Origin: an uncultured Helicobacteraceae bacterium | Lineage (GTDB): Bacteria; Campylobacterota; Campylobacteria; Campylobacterales; Helicobacteraceae | Assembly: GCA_944323885.1 (NCBI GenBank) | Contig: CALUUD010000001.1 | Location: 372,001 to 436,000, forward strand | DNA: 64,000 bases | Reading direction: 5' to 3' | Shown: one piece after another, positions 1 through 8,204 of the stretch | Numbering within the stretch: position 1 is the first letter of the stretch | Layout of the letters: each line of letters opens with the position of its first letter | Position numbers and translations under genes: made by a program | The notes under the pieces: generated by a model | Seen by the model: only the letters and a program-made list of their open reading frames with translations | What the model was told of the DNA's origin: nothing | The model's database searches: none

Positions 1-541
1 TCCAATCAACATCTTTTAATGACAAAAAATTAAAATGAATATTTTTTAATCTTGCATATCGCATAGCGTATATATCAGCACTTCTTTGGGAATTACTTCT
101 AATAATAAAAGGGAGATTGTAAGTAAATGGAAATGGTGTATTTAAGATACCCTCAACAAATTCGAAATAGTTCTTATAAAAGACAGCTTCTTTTTGCAAT
201 CTATCAAAATGCCTATAATGTTCTATTTTTCTAATTAACTCATCTATAATCAAAGGTTTTATTATATAATCGTGCATTCCAGCCTTAAACATCTTTGTAA
301 CCGTATCATCATTTATATACTTAATCATAATGATGACTATACTTTCAGAAAATCTCTTTATTATATTGATGCAATTTTTTTCACAAAAATCATAAGATAA
401 CAAAACAATATCAAATGAATTATTCTTATCTGGTTTAAAATTAGAATCTTTGGATACAGTACATTCATACCCTCTATCTTCTAGTTTATTGCTAATACTT
501 TGTGCTAAATAAGTATCATTTTCAATAATTAGCGTTCTCAT
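1..541 (-). CDS. HP1021/Cj1608-like orphan atypical response regulator (C-terminus cut by window edge)
   Basis: The reading frame opens at an ATG at 541 and runs off the left edge after about 180 residues. The N-terminal ~115 residues form a receiver-like domain (start MRTLIIENDTYL) with the conserved lysine region HDYIIKPL. The phosphoacceptor position is serine (FDIVLLSYDF instead of a DLVLLD pattern) and the acidic pocket is incomplete (E-N-D), so aspartate phosphorylation is unlikely. A DNA-binding domain is expected downstream but lies outside the window. The gene directly precedes ispDF, the same arrangement as H. pylori HP1021/HP1020 and C. jejuni Cj1608/Cj1607. Those homologues are essential or near-essential phosphorylation-independent regulators; HP1021 also binds the origin. 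The family call is an inference from sequence character and neighbourhood. Confidence 0.75.
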   Translation of the reverse strand, partial: MRTLIIENDTYLAQSISNKLEDRGYECTVSKDSNFKPDKNNSFDIVLLSYDFCEKNCINIIKRFSESIVIIMIKYINDDTVTKMFKAGMHDYIIKPLIIDELIRKIEHYRHFDRLQKEAVFYKNYFEFVEGILNTPFPFTYNLPFIIRSNSQRSADIYAMRYARLKNIHFNFLSLKDVDW

Positions 542-549
542 TAATAACC

Positions 550-1686
550 TCAAAATTTAGTATCATAAAAAAGTTTTAAAGAAGCAGTAGAGCTTACACA
601 AATACCTTCTTGCCTACCTATAAATCCCATCTTTTCCATTGTAGTTGCCTTAATGTTAATATACTGGCGTTGCAAGTCTAAAATATTACTAAAAATTTCT
701 ATCATTTCATCTTTGTATGGAATAATTTTTGGCTTTTGTGCCATTATCATGATGTCAATATTTATAATTTTAAAACCTACACTATAAATAAAATTAGAAA
801 CTTCTTTTAACAACAATCTAGAATCTATATTTCTATATTTAGGATCATCTGGCGGAAACCATTCACCAATATCTCCTGCGCCAATTGCACCAAGAAGTGC
901 ATCACAAAGGGAATGGATCACCACATCACCATCACTATGAGCTTCTAATCCAAAATCACAAGGTATCTTAACACCACCTAGATACATATCCTTGTCTTTA
1001 CAAAATCTATGCACATCAAATCCATATCCAATAAAAATATCACTATTATTATCAATGTTCAAATTTGACAAATCTTGATAATAAGTTATTTTATCCATAG
1101 CTTTTGAACCTTTTATGCACACAACTCTTCCACCATAATTATTTATAGCACTACTTTCATCGCTAAAATTACCAAACTTAATAGATTCTAAAAGAATAGA
1201 TACTCTAGAAATTTGTGGAGTTTGAACTAAATGAATAAAATCTCTATTTAAATATTGTTTTTCATTATTAGATTCTACAAATATTGTATCACTTACTCCA
1301 ATTGTAGGAATAAGGCAATCAATAGATACTAAATCATAATTAAAAAGATTATCTAAAACATCAAAATCAAGGTTACATCTAGCAGCATCACTGACTGCAA
1401 CAAATTCACTAGATACAAATTTTAAAGCATTTTGTAAAGATTCTTGTCTTGTAGGACCACCTTCAATAATTTCATAATTACAAAATTTTCTCATATATAA
1501 AATATCTCTATTTGATGCAGTAACTATTACCTTTGCAAATCCATATCTTTCTTTAAGCGCATCTGCAACATGAAGCCACATAGGCTTATCATTAATTCTG
1601 ATCCAATGTTTTTTAACAGAAGTATTTTCTCGAAATCTTAAACTCTCTCCTGCACTCATAATTATCAAAGTGATATTTTGTCTCAA
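550..1686 (-). CDS. ispDF: bifunctional IspD/IspF isoprenoid enzyme
   Basis: A 378-residue fusion of 2-C-methyl-D-erythritol 4-phosphate cytidylyltransferase (about residues 1-205) and 2-C-methyl-D-erythritol 2,4-cyclodiphosphate synthase (about 215-378). It performs two non-consecutive cytosolic steps of the MEP isoprenoid pathway, whose first enzyme, dxs, is also in this window. The IspD half has the nucleotide-binding start (LIIMSAGES..RF) and VSDAARC; the IspF half has GYGFDVHRF, the metal histidines in LEAHSDGDVVIHSL, and KATTMEKMGFIGR. The start is TTG at 1686, with AAGG about eight bases upstream; the next ATG would remove the first beta strand. The fusion is typical of Campylobacterota. 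It lies only a few bases downstream of the regulator start and is probably co-transcribed with it. Confidence 0.96.
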   Translation of the reverse strand: MRQNITLIIMSAGESLRFRENTSVKKHWIRINDKPMWLHVADALKERYGFAKVIVTASNRDILYMRKFCNYEIIEGGPTRQESLQNALKFVSSEFVAVSDAARCNLDFDVLDNLFNYDLVSIDCLIPTIGVSDTIFVESNNEKQYLNRDFIHLVQTPQISRVSILLESIKFGNFSDESSAINNYGGRVVCIKGSKAMDKITYYQDLSNLNIDNNSDIFIGYGFDVHRFCKDKDMYLGGVKIPCDFGLEAHSDGDVVIHSLCDALLGAIGAGDIGEWFPPDDPKYRNIDSRLLLKEVSNFIYSVGFKIINIDIMIMAQKPKIIPYKDEMIEIFSNILDLQRQYINIKATTMEKMGFIGRQEGICVSSTASLKLFYDTKF

Positions 1687-1798
1687 AATTTAACCTTTTT
1701 TATATTCAAAAAGCAATATTTTATATTTTTTACGATAATTTTAAGCTTTATAAGATAATCAAATAACATTAAAATAAAGTAATATTTATGAGGTAAAA

Positions 1799-3106
1799 AT
1801 GAGTAAAGCAAACACACAATTATTTTATGCAAAGCAAGACAAAATCACAAAAGAAATGGAATTTGTTGCAAATGCTGAAGAGTTAGATGTAAATCTAATA
1901 AAAGATGAAATAAAAAGAGGTAGATTGATTATACCTGCAAATATTAATCATAAGAATTTAAAACCAATAGGTATAGGAATTGCTGCAAAAACAAAAATTA
2001 ATGCAAATATAGGAAGCTCTAGCATTGATAATTGCATTGAAAATGAAATAATAAAAACACAAACTTCTATAAAATATGGTGCAGATACTATTATGGATCT
2101 AAGCACTGGTGGGAATCTCGATGAAATAAGAAAAGCCGTAATTGCAGCTTCAAGTGCTCCTATAGGAACTGTTCCTATGTATCAAATACTACATGATTTA
2201 AAGGATGACATATTAAACCTATCAATTGATAAAATGCTCTCTACATTAGAGAAGCAAGCACAACAAGGTGTAAGTTATTTTACAATACATTGTGGTTTCT
2301 TATTATCTCATATGCCACTTGTTGCAAAGAGAAAAATGGGTATTGTAAGTCGTGGTGGAAGTCTAATGGCAAGTTGGATGATGCACCACCACAAAGAAAA
2401 TCCATTTTATAGCGCATTTGATGATATTCTTGATATTTGTAGAGAATATGATGTCAGTTTATCACTAGGAGATTCTCTTAGACCTGGTTGCTTAGCAGAT
2501 GCAAGTGATGATGCACAATTTAGCGAATTAAAAGTGCTAGGAGAATTAGCAAAAAGAGCATATCAAAAAGATGTTCAAGTTATGATAGAAGGACCTGGAC
2601 ATGTTCCACTAAATCAGATTGAAAGAAATGTTGAGATTCAAAAAGAATATTGCAATGAAGCACCATTTTATGTATTAGGACCACTTGTTACAGATATTGG
2701 TGCTGGATATGATCATATTTCAAGTGCTATTGGTGCATGTGTGGCTGCTTGGAAAGGCGTAGCTATGCTATGCTATGTAACACCAAAAGAACATTTAGGA
2801 CTACCAAATGCAAATGATGTAAGAGAGGGAATAATAGCATACAAAATTGCTGCACATGCAGCAGATATAGCAAGAGGAAGGATAAACGCTAGAGTTAGAG
2901 ATGATGCAATGAGTGATGCAAGATATGCCTTTAAATGGGAGGAACAATTCTCTCTAGCGCTAGATAGTGATAGAGCTAGAGAATATCATGATGAGACACT
3001 GCCACAAGATGTTTTTAAAGAAGCAGAATTCTGTTCTATGTGTGGCCCTAAGTTTTGCAGTTATAAAATAAGTCAAAATATTTTTAAAGAATACAAAGGA
3101 GCATAA
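1799..3106 (+). CDS. thiC: phosphomethylpyrimidine synthase ThiC
   Basis: A 435-residue radical-SAM enzyme that converts aminoimidazole ribotide to HMP-phosphate, the pyrimidine half of thiamine. The family hallmarks are present: NxNIGSS near residue 65, [39 protein letters not shown] and the C-terminal cluster motif with cysteines at about 412, 415 and 420 that binds the [4Fe-4S] cluster. It is the shorter ThiC form, without the N-terminal extension of the E. coli enzyme. The ATG follows a GAGG ribosome site. I see no TPP riboswitch in the 112-base gap shared with the divergent ispDF. The stop overlaps the start of mrp (TAATG), so the two are translationally coupled; Mrp may help supply the iron-sulfur cluster, which is an inference. 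Confidence 0.97.
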   Translation: MSKANTQLFYAKQDKITKEMEFVANAEELDVNLIKDEIKRGRLIIPANINHKNLKPIGIGIAAKTKINANIGSSSIDNCIENEIIKTQTSIKYGADTIMDLSTGGNLDEIRKAVIAASSAPIGTVPMYQILHDLKDDILNLSIDKMLSTLEKQAQQGVSYFTIHCGFLLSHMPLVAKRKMGIVSRGGSLMASWMMHHHKENPFYSAFDDILDICREYDVSLSLGDSLRPGCLADASDDAQFSELKVLGELAKRAYQKDVQVMIEGPGHVPLNQIERNVEIQKEYCNEAPFYVLGPLVTDIGAGYDHISSAIGACVAAWKGVAMLCYVTPKEHLGLPNANDVREGIIAYKIAAHAADIARGRINARVRDDAMSDARYAFKWEEQFSLALDSDRAREYHDETLPQDVFKEAEFCSMCGPKFCSYKISQNIFKEYKGA

Positions 3107-4170
3107 TGAATAAAGAAAATATTTTAGAAAAGTTAAAAGAGATTTTATATCCTAATTTTAAAAGAGATATAGTTGATTTTGGGTTTGTAAAAGATATAAA
3201 AATACAAAATGATATTATAGAAGTGTTTATTGAAATTCCATCAAATAATAAAGATGTGGCAGATAAACTAGAAAATGATATTAAAGTAAAACTTGGAAAT
3301 TCAACAAAAGTAAATATTAAGACTCCACAAATAAAAGAAGAAGAAAAGAAAACAAAAAATATTGCACCAAATATTAAGCATTTCATAATGATTAGTTCTG
3401 GTAAAGGTGGTGTTGGCAAATCAACAACAAGTGTCAATCTAGCTATAGCATTAGCACAAAGTGGAAAAAATGTTGGCTTGCTAGATGCTGATATCTATGG
3501 TCCAAATATACCAAGAATGTTATCATTAAATTCACAAAGACCAATAACAGATGAATCTGTAATGAAATTAGTGCCATTAAAAGCATATGGAATAAAAGTT
3601 ATGAGTATGGGTATGATGTATGAAGAAGGACAAAGTTTAATTTGGCGTGGTCCTATGATTATGAGAGCAATAGAGCAAATGCTTACAGATGTATTATGGG
3701 GAGATTTAGATATACTAGTTATTGATATGCCACCTGGAACTGGAGATGCACAATTAACCTTAGCGCAAAGTGTCCCAGTGACAGCTGGAATCTCTGTCAC
3801 AACCCCACAAGTAGTGGCATTAGATGATAGTGCAAGAAGTTTAGATATGTTTAAAAAGCTAAACATACCTGTCGCAGGTATTGTAGAAAATATGAGTGGG
3901 TTTGCATGCCCTGGTTGTGGTGAACAATATGATATATTTGGCAAAGGAACTTCATCAAATCTAGCAAATAAATATAATTGTGAAGTATTAGCACAAATTC
4001 CAATTGAAGGTAAAATAAGAGAAGGTGGAGATTCTGGAAAGCCTATCGTATTCTTTGAACCAGAAAGTATAGGTGCAAAAGAATATATAAAAGCAGCACA
4101 TAAAATAAATGACTTTTTAGATAATGTTGGTGAAGTAACAAATGCTGAAATACAACCTACAAGGCACTAA
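3106..4170 (+). CDS. mrp: Mrp/ApbC-type iron-sulfur cluster carrier ATPase
   Basis: A 354-residue ParA/MinD-type P-loop ATPase of the Mrp/NBP35 family, which binds and transfers [4Fe-4S] clusters to apoproteins in the cytosol. An N-terminal DUF59/MIP18-like domain (about 1-80) is followed by the deviant Walker A GKGGVGKST (99-107), the switch DADIYGPNIPRML, DMPPGTGDAQ and the cluster-binding CPGC at residues 268-271. Length and domain order are standard. It overlaps the thiC stop by one base, and ThiC is a [4Fe-4S] enzyme, consistent with the thiamine link of Salmonella ApbC. A perfect 8-bp hairpin follows the stop. Confidence 0.95.
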   Translation: MNKENILEKLKEILYPNFKRDIVDFGFVKDIKIQNDIIEVFIEIPSNNKDVADKLENDIKVKLGNSTKVNIKTPQIKEEEKKTKNIAPNIKHFIMISSGKGGVGKSTTSVNLAIALAQSGKNVGLLDADIYGPNIPRMLSLNSQRPITDESVMKLVPLKAYGIKVMSMGMMYEEGQSLIWRGPMIMRAIEQMLTDVLWGDLDILVIDMPPGTGDAQLTLAQSVPVTAGISVTTPQVVALDDSARSLDMFKKLNIPVAGIVENMSGFACPGCGEQYDIFGKGTSSNLANKYNCEVLAQIPIEGKIREGGDSGKPIVFFEPESIGAKEYIKAAHKINDFLDNVGEVTNAEIQPTRH

Positions 4171-4174
4171 AAGA

Positions 4175-4195
4175 TTCTAGGATTAACTCCTAGAA
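4175..4195. terminator. hairpin between convergent mrp and the outer-membrane protein gene
   Basis: A perfect 8-bp inverted repeat, TTCTAGGA and TCCTAGAA, with a 5-base loop lies in the 30-base gap between two converging stop codons. Read leftward it is followed by TCTTTT, so it best serves the leftward gene; the rightward side is only AT-rich. Probable bidirectional terminator. Confidence 0.6.
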
Positions 4196-4200
4196 CAAAT

Positions 4201-4806
4201 TTAGAATTTATAATCATATGCCAATGAAATAGTATAATTAGTCCTTAACTTAGAATCATAGGATGGTAATCCTTGTCCAACAAATATACTCCTTTTTATT
4301 GGAATTACAGGAAATGAAGCAATAAGACTTATAGAGTTATGTTCATAGCTTGTTTTTAATCCTAATTTAAAATCTGTGTATAGGTTATCCAAATTATCAC
4401 TAAAACCATTTATTCTACTTTTAATATTAGCACTACCTATTCCAATACCTGCAAATCCACCCATAAAAAGAAATTTATCATTATAAAAATTAAGTAAAAA
4501 GTCTATATTTGCTGCAAACGACATAATATGAATGGAAATCTCTTCACGATCAGATTTGGTTGATTGAAATAAATCCTTAAAATTAGCATATGTGTAAATA
4601 CCAAATAAGTCACCAAAATATTTTACATATCCTAATCTAAAACCATACAAAGGAAGACTTGCTGTAACATTATTTGTAGCACCATTAAATGATTCTGCAG
4701 TTTTCACCTCTCCTAATCCAAGCTCAAATCCTAAAAATATACCATCTTTATTGCTTGCTTGAGATATCCCCATAAGTAAAATAAAAATAAATAAAATCCT
4801 TTTCAT
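4201..4806 (-). CDS. small beta-barrel outer-membrane protein, possibly phase-variable
   Basis: 201 residues with a signal peptide (positively charged MKR, hydrophobic core, cleavage after ISQA around residue 18). The mature part alternates polar and apolar residues in strand-like blocks separated by short turns (GFRLGYVKYFG, FLFMGGFAGIGIG, YTISLAYDYKF) and ends in phenylalanine, the usual C-terminal signal for barrel assembly. The size fits an 8-stranded barrel of the kind annotated as Helicobacter outer-membrane proteins. I cannot assign a ligand or a Hop/Hor family. The ATG at 4806 follows AGAGG. The promoter just upstream contains a run of nine G on the coding strand next to the -10 box. 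Confidence 0.75.
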   Translation of the reverse strand: MKRILFIFILLMGISQASNKDGIFLGFELGLGEVKTAESFNGATNNVTASLPLYGFRLGYVKYFGDLFGIYTYANFKDLFQSTKSDREEISIHIMSFAANIDFLLNFYNDKFLFMGGFAGIGIGSANIKSRINGFSDNLDNLYTDFKLGLKTSYEHNSISLIASFPVIPIKRSIFVGQGLPSYDSKLRTNYTISLAYDYKF

Positions 4807-4839
4807 TCAACCTCTTTTAATTTAGAATTTAAAAAATGG

Positions 4840-4854
4840 ATTCTACCCCCCCCC
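4840..4854 (-). promoter_or_regulatory. -10 box abutting a G9 tract, promoter of the outer-membrane protein gene
   Basis: On the minus strand nine consecutive G (plus-strand C run 4846-4854) are followed immediately by TAGAAT (4840-4845), a good -10 hexamer, about 34 bases before the ATG. The tract therefore sits in the spacer upstream of the -10. Changes in its length would alter promoter geometry, as known for Neisseria porA and opc. The -10 call is by pattern only. Confidence 0.6.
4846..4854. repeat. homopolymeric C9/G9 tract
   Basis: Nine consecutive C on the plus strand. I saw no other C or G run of this length in a window with very low G+C, so chance is a poor explanation. Such tracts are typical contingency loci in Campylobacterota. 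The hydrolase gene starts 140 bases to the right and could also be affected. Confidence 0.95.
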
Positions 4855-4941
4855 ATTAAAGCAAGCTTAAAAAATATAAAAGTTATTAAATCTAATTACA
4901 AGTTGAATATATTTTGCAGTCTTAATTTAATCCTAATAAAC

Positions 4942-4947
4942 TATAAT
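4942..4947 (+). promoter_or_regulatory. TATAAT -10 box upstream of the alpha/beta hydrolase
   Basis: A perfect TATAAT about 47 bases before the ATG at 4994, in an AT-rich gap. No clear -35 is visible, which is usual for sigma-70 promoters in this phylum. Pattern-based call. Confidence 0.45.
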
Positions 4948-4993
4948 ACAATCCTTGCTATAACAAACCTAATAATATTAATTAAGGTATAAA

Positions 4994-5938
4994 ATGAAAA
5001 TAATAAAAGAAACTTTAAATATAAATTCTAATGGACTTTTGATTTATTATGATATATACAGAGATTTATCAATAAATAAATACAATGGTGTGATACAGAT
5101 AGCACATGGAATGATAGAACACAAGGGCAATTATGCATATATTGCACATACATTAAGTAAAGCAGGATATATAGTAGCCATAAATGATCATAGAGGCCAT
5201 GGAGAAAGCATAGGTAATGACATATTTTTAGGAGAAATGGGCAAAAATGGATTTGAACTAGCAATGCAAGATATGCATAATTTAACAATACATTTAAAAA
5301 ATCAATACAAACCAAAGAAATTTATACTAATAGGTCATAGCATGGGATCGCTTTTATCAAGAAGGTATCTTCAGGAATATGAAAAAGAAATTGATATTTT
5401 AATACTATGTGGAAGCCCAAGCCCATATTTTGGCATAACGCCTGGAATTTTATTTTTAAAACTATGCAAAATATTAGGTTTTAATAAAATAGGGGAAAAT
5501 ATAGCATTTAAATTATCATTTTTATCATTTAATGCAAAATATAAAAAAAATGATAATCTAAATAATGGAAAAGTAAGTGGCAAACTATGGACAAATAGAG
5601 ATATAGATGAAATAAACAGACACATAAAAGATAATAAACAAAATTTTATCTTTACAATAAATAGTTTTATAAATTTACTTAGTGGAATAAAAAAGGTGTT
5701 TAATAATTATCCAAATGAAATAAAAAAACCAAATATGCCAATACTATTTATAAGCGGAGAAGATGATGCTTGTGGAAAGTATGGCAAAGGGGTGTTTGAT
5801 GCATATAAACATATAATTAAACAAGGATATATAAATACCAAATTATCATTATATGCAGATGCTAGGCACGAATTATTTTTGGAATTAAATAAAGATGAAA
5901 TAATAGATGATGTATTGCACTATATAAATAAACACTAA
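4994..5938 (+). CDS. alpha/beta hydrolase, monoacylglycerol lipase / lysophospholipase type
   Basis: 314 residues of the serine-hydrolase family that includes PldB-like lysophospholipases and monoglyceride lipases (Hydrolase_4). Visible features are the oxyanion-side motif VIQIAHGMIEHKGNY, NDHRGHGES, the nucleophile elbow GHSMGS with Ser116, a late aspartate in SGEDDACG (near 256) and His292 in ARHELF, giving a full catalytic triad. No signal peptide, so it is probably cytosolic or membrane-associated and acts on membrane lipid breakdown products. An A8 run inside the gene (5533-5540) could slip. The end is two bases from the converging stop of the next gene. The exact substrate is unknown. 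Confidence 0.85.
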   Translation: MKIIKETLNINSNGLLIYYDIYRDLSINKYNGVIQIAHGMIEHKGNYAYIAHTLSKAGYIVAINDHRGHGESIGNDIFLGEMGKNGFELAMQDMHNLTIHLKNQYKPKKFILIGHSMGSLLSRRYLQEYEKEIDILILCGSPSPYFGITPGILFLKLCKILGFNKIGENIAFKLSFLSFNAKYKKNDNLNNGKVSGKLWTNRDIDEINRHIKDNKQNFIFTINSFINLLSGIKKVFNNYPNEIKKPNMPILFISGEDDACGKYGKGVFDAYKHIIKQGYINTKLSLYADARHELFLELNKDEIIDDVLHYINKH

Positions 5939-5939
5939 C

Positions 5940-6404
5940 TTATTTAAAACATCTAATTGATAGCTTTTTATATTTATCATCAAAATTAAAACTATCAATA
6001 AACTTTTCAAATTCTATAATACTACCACGATTTAAATCTATATTTTCTAAGTTAATTAAAAATTCAGGCTTTTGCAAAGGATATAAATTATTGATATAAA
6101 GATACAAGTTGCACTTACTAAGATCTTGCTTTCCTTCATTTGTGATTTTGCCACTAATAAAAAATGAATTAGAATAAACAAGTTTTTTTGCATTTGTTAC
6201 CTCAAAATTAACTTTGTTTATATAATTATCAACTATATAAATATTCAAAAATGGTAAAGATAAAAATAAAAGAAAAGAAAGAAAGAATAATAGAATCTTT
6301 TTTATACCAGAAAGTATTAATCCGCATAAAAAAATAATAATATTAAATATAATTAAAATCCCAAATACAATAAAATCAAATATGGAAATATAAGAAAAAT
6401 CCAA
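5940..6404 (-). CDS. membrane-anchored protein, DUF2393-like
   Basis: 154 residues with two hydrophobic segments near the N-terminus (about 8-32 and 36-57), then a roughly 95-residue soluble part predicted to lie outside the cytoplasmic membrane. That part (KLVYSNSFFISGKITNEGKQDLSKCNLYLYI) looks like a small beta-sandwich. It resembles the DUF2393 proteins common in Helicobacter and Campylobacter; function unknown. Start is TTG at 6404 after AAAGG, four bases beyond the hisIE stop, so it is probably co-transcribed with hisIE and the SPFH gene. Confidence 0.7.
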   Translation of the reverse strand: MDFSYISIFDFIVFGILIIFNIIIFLCGLILSGIKKILLFFLSFLLFLSLPFLNIYIVDNYINKVNFEVTNAKKLVYSNSFFISGKITNEGKQDLSKCNLYLYINNLYPLQKPEFLINLENIDLNRGSIIEFEKFIDSFNFDDKYKKLSIRCFK

Positions 6405-6408
6405 GATT

Positions 6409-7086
6409 TTAGCCTTTTCTTTTTGCTTTTTCCTCTAATCCACTTATAGAGAATCTTCTATTTAATTCTTGCATAACTCTATCTGGAGATATATCTTTAT
6501 AACTCAATCCAACCAACATATGATATATCAAATCTGCACATTCATATATTATTTCATCACTTTTATTGTCTTTTATAGCAAATGCAAGTTCTGAAGCTTC
6601 TTCCACTATTTTTTTACCAATTGTATTTTCACCTTTTGCATACAATGATGCTGTATATGAGACATCTTTACTTTGTGTTTTTCTATCTTGAATTACATGA
6701 TATAACTTATCTATGGCACTATATGGCATATCTATAATTTTAGCTTTTGTTATATCTATGTTCATGCTATCAAAATCAATCTTTTTATAAAAACAACTTA
6801 CATTTCCTGTATGACATGCTACGCCAACTTGATTAACCTTAAATAAAATAGCATCATTATCACAATCAATATAAACTTCTCTTAATGCTTGTGTATTTCC
6901 ACTTTCTTCACCTTTTTTCCAGATTCTATTCTTAGATCTAGAAAAATAATGAGCTATTCCACTTTGTAGGCTTAGAGTTAATGATTCATTGCTTAAATAA
7001 GCAAGCATCAAAACTTCTAAACTATCAATATCTTGAGTAATAACTGGAATAAGAGGGGTTTTATTCCAATCTATACACTCTAACAT
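6409..7086 (-). CDS. hisIE: bifunctional phosphoribosyl-AMP cyclohydrolase / phosphoribosyl-ATP pyrophosphatase
   Basis: 225 residues catalysing steps two and three of histidine synthesis. The HisI part (about 1-110) has AYLSNESL, YFSRSKNRIWKKGEESGNTQ and the zinc/magnesium site around DCDNDAILFKVNQVGVACHTG; the HisE part (about 120-225) has KIVEEASELAFAIKD followed by ECADLIYHMLV. Fusion length and order are standard. The ATG overlaps the stop of the SPFH gene by one base (TAATG). It lies apart from other his genes; hisC is the only other one in the window, near 39.2-40.3 kb. Confidence 0.96.
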   Translation of the reverse strand: MLECIDWNKTPLIPVITQDIDSLEVLMLAYLSNESLTLSLQSGIAHYFSRSKNRIWKKGEESGNTQALREVYIDCDNDAILFKVNQVGVACHTGNVSCFYKKIDFDSMNIDITKAKIIDMPYSAIDKLYHVIQDRKTQSKDVSYTASLYAKGENTIGKKIVEEASELAFAIKDNKSDEIIYECADLIYHMLVGLSYKDISPDRVMQELNRRFSISGLEEKAKRKG

Positions 7087-8195
7087 TAATTACCACTTAC
7101 TGATGTTGCTTTTTTTGCATTTTTGGAATCTACCCAAATATTTGGCACAGCACCACCAGGGGTTAAGAAAATTTGAGCATCTCTATTTTCTCTTAATGCT
7201 TCATTAAATTTACTTTGAGTTTCAATTTGTCTTAATTCAAGTAATCTAGAAGACAAGCTCTCACTAATTAATTTATTTGCTTGACTTTGTGCTTTTGCTT
7301 CAATAGACATAGCATCAGCTGCACCTTGAGCTTTTGTTCTATTAACATCAGCCTCACCCTTTGCAAGAGTAACTGCTTTTTCTGCTTCCATTTTTGCTTG
7401 TTCTACTTCATACCTCTTTCTCTCTGCTTCTTGCCTTGCTACTTGAACTTTTTCAATTTGCTCTCTAATATTTTGTGGCAATACGATCTCTCTTAATTGA
7501 ACAGAAGTAAGAGATACTGGTTGATTTGAGAATTTTCCTATCTCTGTTTCTATATTTGTGCTAATCAAATTTGCTATATCATTTCTTTTTATAGGCAATT
7601 CTTCTGCTGGATATCTACCAACAACACCTCTTACAACATCACGCACAACAGGATTTATAATTTTTTGCTCCCAAGATAATCCATAATTTGCAATAGTCTG
7701 TGGAGCTGTAGCCCAATTTAATTGATATTGCACTGTCAATTCAATTGAAACAGTAAGTCCTCTGCTATCCATAACACTAATTGAATCATTTCTAAATATA
7801 CCTTGATTTTTACCAACAACACCCATATCTTCTGTTCTAGAAAAATTAATAGTCCTTACTCTAGTGTCTACAATGATAACATTTTGAATAATTGGTACAA
7901 AAAAATGCAATCCCGGCTGCAATGGGGTATTGTCATACTCACCGGCAGTAACCTTGATACCAACTTCACCAGAATTGATAATAACAAATGGTTTTGCTGC
8001 TATAAAAATAAATAATATAACAACAACAGTAATAATTCCAATCATAGTCTTATTATTAGGCATATTAAAATTTGGATTAAAATTCATTTTTAGTGGATTT
8101 TTAGGCGGCTTTTTACCGCCATTTCCTCCGCTATTATTTGAATTGTTATTATTGGCATTTTTTCTCTTTAAATGTTCATTTAAATCAATAGGCAT
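7086..8195 (-). CDS. SPFH/band-7 (prohibitin-, HflK-like) membrane protein
   Basis: 369 residues. A polar Asn/Gly/Pro-rich cytosolic tail (1-50) is followed by one transmembrane helix (about 52-72), the SPFH domain (about 75-240, starting INSGEVGIKVTAGEY), and a long charged Ala/Glu/Lys coiled coil (about 240-310, VQVARQEAERKRYEVEQAKMEAE in two segments) typical of flotillin/prohibitin oligomerisation. Homologues HP0248 and Cj0268 are recalled from memory. The family scaffolds membrane microdomains or modulates FtsH; the specific role is unknown. ATG follows AGGAG. The start lies ten bases after the ilvE stop. Confidence 0.88.
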   Translation of the reverse strand: MPIDLNEHLKRKNANNNNSNNSGGNGGKKPPKNPLKMNFNPNFNMPNNKTMIGIITVVVILFIFIAAKPFVIINSGEVGIKVTAGEYDNTPLQPGLHFFVPIIQNVIIVDTRVRTINFSRTEDMGVVGKNQGIFRNDSISVMDSRGLTVSIELTVQYQLNWATAPQTIANYGLSWEQKIINPVVRDVVRGVVGRYPAEELPIKRNDIANLISTNIETEIGKFSNQPVSLTSVQLREIVLPQNIREQIEKVQVARQEAERKRYEVEQAKMEAEKAVTLAKGEADVNRTKAQGAADAMSIEAKAQSQANKLISESLSSRLLELRQIETQSKFNEALRENRDAQIFLTPGGAVPNIWVDSKNAKKATSVSGN

Positions 8196-8204
8196 TCACA
8201 CTCC

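Noticed and set aside
1687-1798. Possible TPP riboswitch before thiC
   Set aside because: The 112-base gap lacks the conserved CUGAGA-type and pairing elements and is too short to hold both a riboswitch and divergent promoters.
3084-3944. Minus-strand frames opposite mrp
   Set aside because: mrp is a clear full-length gene with intact motifs on the plus strand; the opposite frames have low-quality composition.
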